A stretch of DNA of 64,000 bases from NCBI GenBank assembly GCA_963777515.1, contig CAVZQU010000007.1, positions 310,001 through 374,000 on the forward strand, in the 5' to 3' direction. Of the stretch, positions 56,464-64,000 are shown piece by piece (positions within the stretch are counted from its first letter, which is position 1; each line of letters starts with the position of its first letter). Position numbers and translations under genes: made by a program. This DNA comes from CAVSWT01 sp963777515 (GTDB lineage: Bacteria; Bacteroidota; Ignavibacteria; Ignavibacteriales; Ignavibacteriaceae). The notes under the pieces are model-generated. The model was not told where the DNA came from. It did no database searches and saw only the letters and a program-made list of their open reading frames with translations.

Positions 56464-58236
56464 TTAAGAAGAAAATTCTATACGGAATTCCGTATAACCA
56501 TTTCTAAGTAAAGAAAGTGTCCCCCCTAATTGATCGGTTAATGTATTAACCAATTGTAGCCCCAAAGATTCTGTATTTTTATAATCTAAATTATCAGGAA
56601 ATCCCACTCCATTATCTTTTACTGCCAAAGTAAACTGATGTTGTTCAAATTCTTTCATACTTATAACCACTTCGCCTTTTCTGCCATTTGGAAAAGCATG
56701 CTTAAAACAGTTGGTAATTAATTCACTAACTATAAGCCCGCATAAAATTGCAGTATCAATTTCTAATTTTACTCCTTCAAAATCGCTTACTAGTTTTATT
56801 TTACTTGCATCAAGATTATACGACCTAAATAGATCTTTAGATAAAGATTGAATGTATTCTGAAAATTCAACTCTATTTAAATCTTTTGATTGATAAAGCT
56901 TTTCATGTATCAATGCCATAGAGCGAACTCTATTCTGACTTTCCCTAAATATTTCGAGTGATTTTTGATCTTCTATATATCCTGACTGAAGATTTAATAA
57001 ACTTGAAATAACTTGTAAATTATTTTTAACACGATGATGAATTTCTCTCAGTAAGACTACTTTTTCTTGAAGCGATTCATTAATTCTTTCCTGGGCTTTT
57101 TTTCTTTCCTCAATTTCCCTCAATAAATTTTTATTTGCTTTAGAAAGTTCTGCCGTTCTTTCTTCCACTCTTTTTTCCAGTAAGTCTTTCGACCTTTGAA
57201 GTGCTTCAAGAGCAACTTTACGTCTTGTAGTATTGCGGATAATACTTAATCCCCCCACTACCTTATTATTTTCATTTTGAATGGGCGAATAGTAAGCTTC
57301 GAAATAACCTTTCTTTCCAGTTTCAGGCAAGTTGAACCATTTATCTTTTGAAATGGTGGATTGTCCTTTCAAGGCCTCGTCTATACTTTTGTCTTCGCCT
57401 ATGTCATGTAAAAAAGGGAATACATCATAAACAGATTTACCAAGTGCATCAACCCTTCTTATTCCAGTCATTGATTCTAATCCAGGATTCCATACTTTTA
57501 TCAAAGAATTTTTATCAAATGCTAATATTCCATCAACACTGCTTTTTAATAGACGTTCAGAAAAATCACTTGCCATTCGAATTTCTTTTTCAACTTTTTT
57601 ACGTTCATTAATTTCGTTGTTAAGAATATAAAATCCGCTTAAAAAAATTAAACAACTTACAAGAGTTCCAATTAAAATAGTAATTGAAGCGTTCTTCACC
57701 ATCTCTAAAACTTCTTTATCTTTTTGAATAAGTGATTCGAATTCAGTTGTTTCCATATCATTGGTAATATGCCGTATATTATTCATATACTGCTGCCATA
57801 TACCTTTCCGAAGGTTTTCGATTTCAGTTTGCAGCTCTTCATCTTTTTGCAAAGTTATTCGCTGCTGCAAAGTTTCGAACCTATACATAATAAGTTTTTC
57901 AAGCGAATCCAATCTGCTTACTTGTATTGGTTCTTTTTTAAATAATGTTTTTAAGATATTTATTTCATCAGCTATCTGCAGTTTTTCATCTTGTATAGGT
58001 TTTAAAAATCTATCCTGATTGGTAAGCAAATAGCTTCTTTGATTCTCTTCAGCTAGAGCAACGCGGGTAAGAATTGATTCAATATGGTTCAATACTCGGT
58101 ATGAGTTTTGGCGCCATTCTGACGCTGTAAATACTTCTGTTATGGATCGATAGGTAACTAATCCAATTCCGATTATTACGATTAAGACTAAAATTAATGC
58201 GCCGGAAATCGTTTTTATTTCAAGAAATTTTTTCAT
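56464..58236 (-). CDS. Membrane sensor histidine kinase: CHASE3, PAS, HisKA_2
   Basis: 590 residues. TM1 about 10-30, CHASE3 about 35-180 (ALAEENQRSYLLTNQDRFLK is the family signature), TM2 about 185-207, PAS about 220-335, coiled coil to 395, H-box LLREIHHRVKNNLQVISSLL (His about 397), then HATPase with NCFKHAFPNGR and DNGVGFPD. CHASE3 senses an external ligand not yet defined for most members. No response regulator is adjacent, so the partner is elsewhere, perhaps among the 17-37 kb receivers. Confidence 0.93.
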   Translation of the reverse strand: MKKFLEIKTISGALILVLIVIIGIGLVTYRSITEVFTASEWRQNSYRVLNHIESILTRVALAEENQRSYLLTNQDRFLKPIQDEKLQIADEINILKTLFKKEPIQVSRLDSLEKLIMYRFETLQQRITLQKDEELQTEIENLRKGIWQQYMNNIRHITNDMETTEFESLIQKDKEVLEMVKNASITILIGTLVSCLIFLSGFYILNNEINERKKVEKEIRMASDFSERLLKSSVDGILAFDKNSLIKVWNPGLESMTGIRRVDALGKSVYDVFPFLHDIGEDKSIDEALKGQSTISKDKWFNLPETGKKGYFEAYYSPIQNENNKVVGGLSIIRNTTRRKVALEALQRSKDLLEKRVEERTAELSKANKNLLREIEERKKAQERINESLQEKVVLLREIHHRVKNNLQVISSLLNLQSGYIEDQKSLEIFRESQNRVRSMALIHEKLYQSKDLNRVEFSEYIQSLSKDLFRSYNLDASKIKLVSDFEGVKLEIDTAILCGLIVSELITNCFKHAFPNGRKGEVVISMKEFEQHQFTLAVKDNGVGFPDNLDYKNTESLGLQLVNTLTDQLGGTLSLLRNGYTEFRIEFSS

Positions 58237-58590
58237 CGGATTATTTTATAAAAATGCTCATATAATAATAAAAAATTTAGCAATCTTTTGTGCTTGAGCG
58301 AAATCACTTCACAACTTAAACTTTAATCTTAGATGATCTAATGTGTTAATAATTTCATCTAAAATTAATATATCTAAATCTCTTTATTAAATATAAGCCT
58401 AACTTAATAAAGATAGGTGGAATGCTTCGCACTAAGATTAATTAACTTCAAGCTATATTCGTGTTTAAACTTAGTAAAGAACACTAATGAATACTTTTGA
58501 TTTAAAGTATAATTTATTCAAGTATTTGAATTGTGAGTTAGTTCACCTTGTATTTTCAAATATTATTCTACTTTTGCGATGATTATTTAA
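58237..58590. other. Divergent intergenic region with an inverted repeat
   Basis: 354 AT-rich bases between the kinase (minus) and the small membrane protein (plus). TTAGATGA at 58329-58336 and TCATCTAA at 58355-58362 form an eight-base inverted repeat with an 18-base spacer, 93 bases before the kinase start. A partial TTAGTTC...TTTTCA resemblance to the 31-bp motif at 58538 lacks the CATCC core. Confidence 0.4.
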
Positions 58591-58770
58591 ATGGAATTAA
58601 ATAGCATGAAATGGATACTCATAATTTCCCTATTTTTGTTATGGCTTGCGGGGATCATCTTAAGGATCAATGAAGGTGGAGCAATACATATTTTAATAAT
58701 TACTGCGACTGCAATCCTTGTCTATGATTTATTAAAAAAGGGAAAAAGTAATATTATTAAGATTGATTAA
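58591..58770 (+). CDS. Diverged Lmo0937-family-like small membrane protein
   Basis: 59 residues translated by hand from the ATG at 58591; an ATG at 58606 would give MKWILIISLFLLWLAGI, closer to the family start. The GGAIHILII segment after a short loop matches the paralogues at 21627 and 29408, but the tail is longer (LLKKGKSNIIKID) and the TMGG turn is NEGG. No good ribosome site for either start. Confidence 0.6.
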   Translation: MELNSMKWILIISLFLLWLAGIILRINEGGAIHILIITATAILVYDLLKKGKSNIIKID

Positions 58771-58803
58771 AAGAATTTTCTTTTAAGAATAATTTTACTT
58801 TAT

Positions 58804-59991
58804 CTAATTCCTTTGAGCATACTTTTCTACCTCTGACCAAACTCTAAGTAGATTTTCAGAACAGATTTTATGTATATCTTCATCAGTATAACCACGCTTT
58901 AAGAGTTCATAGATCAAATTCGGATAACAAGAAACATCTTTTAATTTGTCCGGCAAAAGACTAACTCCATCAAAATCAGAACCCAAACCTACATGATTAA
59001 TTCCGGCAACTTTAACTGCATGATCAATTTGATTTACAACATCATCTATAGAGGCTTTTGGTAAAGGATTAAGTTGATCATAATCTTTAATTGTCTTATC
59101 AGGATGTTCAGCTAAATATATTTTACTCACTGAATCTCTTCGATCCGCAGCAAATCTAACTTTATTATTAACAAGGTACGAACCAAAGTATATCTGAATA
59201 ACACCGCCATGTTTAGCTAATTGTTTTATCATATCATCACTCATACTTCTTTTATAACCTGAAGTTAATGCCCGGCATCCTGAATGAGAAGCAATAACAG
59301 GTGTTTTAGATAACCTTATAACATCATAAAAAGTTGAATCGGCTACATGTGATACATCAATCATTATTCCCAGTTTATTCATTTCTTTAACTACTTTTTC
59401 ACCAAAAGGACTTAGACCGTTCCACAATAAAGTATCGTCACCCGACGAATCACAGATACGATTATTTTTAACATGGCATAAAGTTATATAACGAATTCCT
59501 TTATTATAAAAATATTTTAAATTATTTAAATTGCCTTCAAGCGGAGCTCCATTTTCCATGCCCATAGGAAAAGAAATTCGATGATTTGAAAATTGCTTTA
59601 TCACATCTTCAGGTGAATCAGCAAGAATGAATTTATTAGGAAATTTTTTGGTTAAATTATAAACTATATCAATTAATGAATCAGCTTTAGCTTTGGCTCC
59701 ATTATCTTCATAAGATGTAGGAATATAGATTGACATAAACGCGGCGTTCAGTCCGCCATCAATCGCTCGCTGATAATCAAAATGTCCTTTGTCTTCTTTT
59801 ATGGAAACATCATAGTAGCCATGATCTAATTCATAGGGTAAATCAACATGTGTATCTAGAATCAAATATTTTTGTGCAAGATTTTTTGCTTTTGTCATAA
59901 GCTTTTCATTATTCTGTCCATAGATCGAAAACGGAACAATTAATAAAGCAATTACTAAACCAAAAATATTTTTGCTTATTGCAATTTTCAT
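58804..59991 (-). CDS. Secreted membrane dipeptidase, peptidase family M19
   Basis: 395 residues with a signal peptide (ending IYGQ) and a GAGG ribosome site. Metal ligands are seen in LDTHVDLP, the Glu of FPMGMENGAPL, IMIDVSHVAD and VIASHSGCRAL; GLGSDFDG closes the site. Renal-dipeptidase-type enzymes hydrolyse dipeptides, including those with D-residues, using two zinc ions. Probably used for peptide nutrition or cell-wall peptide recycling. Confidence 0.94.
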   Translation of the reverse strand: MKIAISKNIFGLVIALLIVPFSIYGQNNEKLMTKAKNLAQKYLILDTHVDLPYELDHGYYDVSIKEDKGHFDYQRAIDGGLNAAFMSIYIPTSYEDNGAKAKADSLIDIVYNLTKKFPNKFILADSPEDVIKQFSNHRISFPMGMENGAPLEGNLNNLKYFYNKGIRYITLCHVKNNRICDSSGDDTLLWNGLSPFGEKVVKEMNKLGIMIDVSHVADSTFYDVIRLSKTPVIASHSGCRALTSGYKRSMSDDMIKQLAKHGGVIQIYFGSYLVNNKVRFAADRRDSVSKIYLAEHPDKTIKDYDQLNPLPKASIDDVVNQIDHAVKVAGINHVGLGSDFDGVSLLPDKLKDVSCYPNLIYELLKRGYTDEDIHKICSENLLRVWSEVEKYAQRN

Positions 59992-60017
59992 TTTTACCTC
60001 TTAAGGTTTATATTAAA

Positions 60018-60461
60018 TTAATTTTTACCCCATTTTAAAACATCAATTCTAACTTTAGCAATTCCGCTTTGAACCATATCCAATTTTTCGGCAGCACCCA
60101 ATGAAAGATCAATATCTCTTCCATTAGTATCCGGTTTTCGGTCATTTATTTTCAGCACTACTGATTTTCCATTTGATAGATTTGTCACTTTTACTATAGT
60201 TCCAAGGGGATAACTGATATGAGCAGCGCTAATTCCATACATATCATAAGTCTCGCCGCTTGCGGTTTTTCTTCCATTAAATTTATCTGCATAATAAGAA
60301 GCAACTGTATATTCTGTTTGAAGTATAGATGCGTCATTATAATCTGTTATTTCCGAAGTGGTAGCATTAGAAGATTCGCTTTTGGTTATGTAACGTGTAG
60401 TGCTTGCACATCCAAAAAATCCGAGTGCGGATATAATTAAAATAAAATATTTGATTTTCAT
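60018..60461 (-). CDS. rlpA: RlpA-family septal ring lytic transglycosylase-like lipoprotein
   Basis: 147 residues. Lipobox FFGCAS, then a double-psi beta-barrel: ASYYADKFNGRKTASGETYD, AAHISYPLGTIVKVTNLSNG, VVLKINDRKP with the catalytic-type Asp, RDIDLSLGAAEKL. No SPOR domain. Members cleave or bind denuded peptidoglycan. Twenty-six bases downstream of... the same-strand dipeptidase gene follows it, so a small cell-wall operon is possible. Confidence 0.9.
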   Translation of the reverse strand: MKIKYFILIISALGFFGCASTTRYITKSESSNATTSEITDYNDASILQTEYTVASYYADKFNGRKTASGETYDMYGISAAHISYPLGTIVKVTNLSNGKSVVLKINDRKPDTNGRDIDLSLGAAEKLDMVQSGIAKVRIDVLKWGKN

Positions 60462-60583
60462 CTATAAGTAAATATTTGTTTTGATAAATATATAAATGTT
60501 AATTAAAAGATGAGATAGAATAGTCAAAAGAAATTAATATTTATTTAATTGATCCTGAGGGTATTCGTTGATTTTATAGTAAA

Positions 60584-60602
60584 GCTCGTTGTTATAACGA
60601 GC
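60584..60602 (-). terminator. Probable terminator of the T9SS-sorted protein gene
   Basis: Stem GCTCGTT / AACGAGC, loop GTTAT, 19 bases after the stop at 60622; followed on the minus strand by TTTACTAT, a weak T tract. Confidence 0.5.
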
Positions 60603-60621
60603 CTCACCTAAAATAATCTTT

Positions 60622-61164
60622 TTATTTTAAAAGAATCATTTTTTTTGTTACCACAAAATTGTCCGCTTTAATTCTGTACAAATAAATTCCGCTTGCAAGG
60701 TTGGCAGCATTAAAATTTACTTCATAAAATCCGGGAGATTTTACTTCGTTTACCAATAACTCGACCTCCCTTCCCAGCAAATCATAAATTTTTAATATAA
60801 CCAAACTTCCACCTTTTGAAGAATTGGGATTTGAAGGAATGGAATATTTTATTTTTGTACTTGGGTTAAATGGATTTGGATAATTCTGATATAATTGAAA
60901 AACGTTGGGAACAAGATTTTTATCATTCACACCAACTAAAGTTTGGTTTGCATACCAAAAACCTGAATATAGGTCATTAGTAGAATTGCTTGAAACGCCT
61001 ACAAATGTTTGTCCGACAGTTCCGGCAATGCTGTTATTTGCCGAAGCTGTAATACCCCCTCCATTCCCAAATACACCTCTTTCAATTGTGTATTGGGCAT
61101 TAACACTTTGACTATTTAACAATATCCAGCAAATCATGAATAATATTGAAATTACTAATTTCAT
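60622..61164 (-). CDS. Small secreted protein with type IX secretion sorting domain
   Basis: 180 residues, signal peptide (ending SVNAQ). A short N-terminal region (GNGGGITASANNSIAGTVGQ) typical of this surface-protein group, then the T9SS type A sorting domain: FQLYQNYPNPFNPSTKIKYS, LKIYDLLGREVELLV, GFYEVNFNAANLASGIYLYR, TKKMILLK. The domain directs export by the type IX machinery and attachment outside the cell. The cargo part is only about 70 residues, so its function is open. Confidence 0.92.
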   Translation of the reverse strand: MKLVISILFMICWILLNSQSVNAQYTIERGVFGNGGGITASANNSIAGTVGQTFVGVSSNSTNDLYSGFWYANQTLVGVNDKNLVPNVFQLYQNYPNPFNPSTKIKYSIPSNPNSSKGGSLVILKIYDLLGREVELLVNEVKSPGFYEVNFNAANLASGIYLYRIKADNFVVTKKMILLK

Positions 61165-61204
61165 TTTTGCCTCTTAATTTTAAATTACAAAATTAAAATC
61201 ACTA

Positions 61205-62809
61205 TCACTTCTGAAGTAATTGCTCTAATCTTTCAATTCTCTTTTGAAGTTCTTCAATTGTTTTTTGCTGCTCCTGTATTGCTTTAATCGCTATTACTCC
61301 AAATCCACTATAATCTAAACCAAAATGCGTTTCATCATTATCAGCATTTAACGTATGTACTAACTCCGGAAATAGCGGCTGCACGTCCTGAGCTATAAAG
61401 CCTAATGTTAATGGCGCGGTCGATTTGTTATCTAAATAATGAAATGTTTTGGGCTTAAGCTGCATAACTTTTGAAAGATAAGTTGAACTTACTTGTTCAA
61501 TATCTTTCTTCATTCTGACATCGGATAGGGTTACATAGTTTCCGCTAACATCATCGAACGCCCCTTTTTCAACACCATTGAAAACCAAATATAAATCATT
61601 TAAACCATTTGAAACATAAAAAGTCCATTCATTATTGTTAGATGCGTAGTTGTGAATTTTAAATCCTTCGTTTGTATAGCCTCCACCCCCATGCTCAACA
61701 GAAATAAACCCTTTTTGCTCAATATATAAACGTCTTTCGTCACCCCCACCGCTATATTCTTCGTATAATTGCAGGTCTTGTCCCCCATTCAATGTAGTAA
61801 ATCTGTAGCCATCGCCATTATTTGGATACCCGAGCTTTATGGATCCGATATTACTATTTACCTTTAAGGTACCATTTATTTCTAATTTTTCAGATGGTAA
61901 TGTTGTTCCTATACCAACCTGCCCTAATGAATCTACTACTAACTTAAATCCATCATTATTGTACAGTTTCCAAGCTTTATCATTACCATCCCATGTAGTC
62001 CATGCACGTCCAACTCCATTGGATGCAAATCCATAAAATGGCCTGCCGGTTGCTGATTGAGTTTCTACATACATTCCACCATAATTATTTCCAGAGGTAG
62101 TTGATCGAATACCAAAAAATTCATTAGCAGTTATTGGAGTGGAACGGCCTACAAACACTTTACCTGCATCATAAAATAAATCGCTTGCATTGCTTTGCCA
62201 TGGACTACCGCTAACCGAGCCAGGCGCCCAATCTGAGCCATTCCATTGTAAAACCTGGCCATTTGTTGGCGCTGTATTTAAAATATTTCTTCCGCGTATT
62301 TTGTTTACCATTGGATTTGGATAAGTGCCTGATAGATCTCCTCCGGCATTTCCTCCAGGGGGTAAGCTTAAACCAGGAGATAATTTGTCTTGAGTTACAG
62401 CTCCATCAACTATTTTTTCTGTGGTTATGGTGCTATCTTCTACTGTCTTTGCAATTAAACTATATGCCGAAGCGGTTAACATAATTCTTGGTTCCAGTTC
62501 AGCATCACCTTCAACCGAAATTCCCAACCAGTATGGTTCATCGAATGCCAACCCAAACGGAACAACAGCTCCCAAAACAATATTAAAAATTCCATCTCTT
62601 ACATCAGCATTTTGTGTCTCATTCCATAAAGCAGTTCCACTGGTTGCTACATCATATAATTTAAATGTTAGAGATTTTGAGCCATTAACAAGATTACCTG
62701 CATTATCTTTCAATACACCCTGGTAATTTATTTTTGCTGGAACCTGTGCAAATGTTTCGCAAGCAATAAAAACTAACAAAAATAAAAAAGTTGTTACAAA
62801 GTTTTTCAT
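61205..62809 (-). CDS. Secreted tail-fibre-like protein with C-terminal S74 chaperone domain
   Basis: 534 residues with a strong AGGAGG site and signal peptide (ending TFAQ). The N-terminal 100 residues (PAKINYQGVLKDNAGNLVNG, DGIFNIVLGAV) recur in many Bacteroidetes/Ignavibacteria surface proteins. The centre is repetitive (GGDLSGTYPNPMVNKIRGRN, LPSEKLEINGTLKVNSN). The end is an intramolecular chaperone of the endosialidase S74 type (SDVRMKKDIEQVSSTYLSKV, KPKTFHYL, LGFIAQDVQPLFPELV) followed by a trimeric coiled coil. It probably forms a trimeric surface fibre whose S74 part is released by self-cleavage. Confidence 0.9.
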   Translation of the reverse strand: MKNFVTTFLFLLVFIACETFAQVPAKINYQGVLKDNAGNLVNGSKSLTFKLYDVATSGTALWNETQNADVRDGIFNIVLGAVVPFGLAFDEPYWLGISVEGDAELEPRIMLTASAYSLIAKTVEDSTITTEKIVDGAVTQDKLSPGLSLPPGGNAGGDLSGTYPNPMVNKIRGRNILNTAPTNGQVLQWNGSDWAPGSVSGSPWQSNASDLFYDAGKVFVGRSTPITANEFFGIRSTTSGNNYGGMYVETQSATGRPFYGFASNGVGRAWTTWDGNDKAWKLYNNDGFKLVVDSLGQVGIGTTLPSEKLEINGTLKVNSNIGSIKLGYPNNGDGYRFTTLNGGQDLQLYEEYSGGGDERRLYIEQKGFISVEHGGGGYTNEGFKIHNYASNNNEWTFYVSNGLNDLYLVFNGVEKGAFDDVSGNYVTLSDVRMKKDIEQVSSTYLSKVMQLKPKTFHYLDNKSTAPLTLGFIAQDVQPLFPELVHTLNADNDETHFGLDYSGFGVIAIKAIQEQQKTIEELQKRIERLEQLLQK

Positions 62810-63079
62810 TAAGACCTCCTATTATGATTATTAAAGAATGGCTGTTTTATTCATAAAAAGTCAAACTTAATTATTTCATCTAAATAGTATATTTGCTCAA
62901 TAAATTGGATGCAGCGGAAATTGGAAATTGAATTAAATCATTAAAAGTGAAATCAATATATATTAAGCATTTAAAAAAGCATATAGAGCAAATAGATTAA
63001 ATTTTCATTTTATTTTGTGTAAATAGGATTGTTTATTTGGAATAATAGGACAAATGAACTAATAACAATAAAAACATTG

Positions 63080-63790
63080 TTAAATAAGTTCATTAATCAT
63101 TGAGGCACATTTAATAATTGCGGTTTCTGTCCTTAAGCGATTAGAGGCTAATTTGTATTTGTCATTCACATTAAATTGATTTAATTCTTTTTCGCTTAGC
63201 CCTCCTTCCGGACCAAAGATGAAAAAATAATTTTTAGAATTTTTTAAATCTCTACTATTAAATATTTGCTCAACATTTTGTTCAAAAACAATTTTTTCCC
63301 GAATAAGATTTATTTATTTCCTCCAATAGAATTAAGATGCAGATATTTTAGGCAAGTAACTTCTTAGAGATTGTTTCATAGCTGAAATTAAAATTTTATT
63401 CCATCTTTCAATTTTATTTCCTTTGGCAACAGTTCTTTCAGAATCAAAGACAATAAAATTTGTTATTCCAAGCTCGACACATTTTTCTAGCGCGAATTCA
63501 AATCTATCAGGACTTTTAAGTTTTGGGATGCAGAAAGTTATATTTGAAAATTTATTTTCGTATTCCATTGTATCTTCAATAATTGCCGTCAAAGAATTTT
63601 TATTAATTTCTGAAATTTTACTTTTAAATATTTTTCCTTCTCCATTTGTGACATAAACTTCATCATCAATAGAATGCCTCATTACTTTAACAATATGTTT
63701 AAAGTCTTCTGCTTCATTAATTATTATTTCATTCTTATTTTTTATTTGAGATGAATAGTAAAGCTCTATGTTTGAAAGATATTTATTCAT
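63080..63790 (-). pseudogene. rsmE: 16S rRNA m3U1498 methyltransferase, interrupted by two in-frame stops
   Basis: The first 152 codons (63332-63790) give the PUA-like domain and the start of the SPOUT fold (EDFKHIVKVMRHSIDDEVYV, KSPDRFEFALEKCVELGI, SERTVAKGNKIERWNKIL, AMKQSLRSYLPKIS). The same frame continues after TAA at 63332 and TAA at 63314 into IVFEQNVEQIFNSRDL, FIFGPEGGLSEKEL (SAM site) and LASNRLRTETAIIKCASMIN, ending at 63080. A reading with three extra bases (T, G, T) between 63298 and 63335 restores ALNSIEEINKLIREK. Either real decay or poor base calls in this stretch. Confidence 0.85.
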
Positions 63791-63795
63791 TTATT

Positions 63796-64000
63796 TTAAA
63801 AAGATGCCCCAATATCAAAAATAAATTCGGAGCGGAAATGCTCATTAAAGGCAACTTCAAAACGAACGATGTTATATGGTAAAATTAAGAGAGTAAGTCC
63901 CAGTCCGTAACCCGAATTAAAATCATTTATACTTATGTGCTGCCCTTTAAATTGTGTCGCTCCGGTATCACCGAACATCTGTAAGTAAAGAGCAACTCTG
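63796..64000 (-). CDS. C-terminus of an outer-membrane beta-barrel protein (5' end beyond window)
   Basis: 68 codons from the window edge to the stop. YLQMFGDTGATQFKGQHISI, YGLGLTLLILPYNIVRFEVA and FRSEFIFDIGASF show paired beta strands and a terminal Phe, the beta-signal for outer-membrane insertion. The tail is similar to surface-antigen (Omp85-like) or similar barrels, but too little is seen to name it. Five bases upstream of rsmE, same strand. Confidence 0.6.
   Translation of the reverse strand, partial: RVALYLQMFGDTGATQFKGQHISINDFNSGYGLGLTLLILPYNIVRFEVAFNEHFRSEFIFDIGASF

Noticed and set aside
58538..58558. TTAGTTC...TTTTCA before the third small membrane protein as a motif copy
   Set aside because: The invariant CATCC core is missing and the right half does not match.
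1..64000. CRISPR arrays, rRNA operons, prophage or insertion sequences
   Set aside because: I looked for regular direct repeats, rRNA segments, integrases and transposases and saw none.

Overview
The window reads as low-GC chromosomal DNA of a Bacteroidota/Ignavibacteriota-type Gram-negative. Support for this: a C-terminal type IX secretion sorting domain with the motif NYPNPFNPST (61 kb), a TonB-dependent receptor, many signal peptides ending in AQ, tail-fibre/S74 surface proteins and abundant PAS histidine kinases. An Ignavibacteria-like host is the best inference from the sorting-domain style; it is not proven here.

Layout. 0-7.4 kb (minus strand): 5' part of a sigma-54-type activator with an altered GAFTGA loop, a secreted GH31 alpha-glucosidase, an HD hydrolase, a frameshifted DAHP synthase and an MFS exporter. 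7.8-10.7 kb: a large hybrid histidine kinase. 10.8-16.8 kb: a ten-gene minus-strand arsenic island, transcribed arsR, arsM, two arsenate reductases, ACR3, a permease, thioredoxin-like proteins and ccdA, with a clear operator in front of arsR.

17-37.3 kb is the most distinctive part: a signalling and stress block. It holds three paralogous LuxR-type response regulators, a CheB-CheR-PAS fusion with a partner kinase, a receiver-PAS-kinase, two B12-type radical SAM enzymes, two CsbD-like proteins, several tiny membrane proteins, groESL with a perfect CIRCE element, and envelope lipoprotein/OmpA genes. Eight copies of one asymmetric 31-bp sequence, all on the plus strand and mostly 54-130 bp before a start codon, tie many of these genes into what looks like one regulon (inferred). 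The three response regulators share an Asp where receivers normally have Thr/Ser.

37.5-53.6 kb: an RRM RNA-binding protein, cupin, nitrobindin-like protein, then a carbohydrate-oxidation/hydrolysis locus (esterase, DUF1080, GH27, molybdenum hydroxylase pair, GH105, sugar dehydrogenase with cytochrome c, TonB receptor). This stretch is full of lesions: frameshifts in DUF1080, GH105 and the TonB receptor, a lost signal peptide, a GH105 3'-end remnant and an SMR pseudogene. 53.6-64 kb: tRNA-Asp, 6-phosphofructokinase, RNase HIII, a CHASE3 kinase, M19 dipeptidase, RlpA, T9SS and tail-fibre proteins, an interrupted rsmE and the C-terminus of an outer-membrane protein.

Because aroF and rsmE, normally conserved housekeeping genes, also carry lesions, sequencing/assembly indels compete with true gene decay as the explanation for part of this. 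No CRISPR array, rRNA, IS element or prophage was seen.
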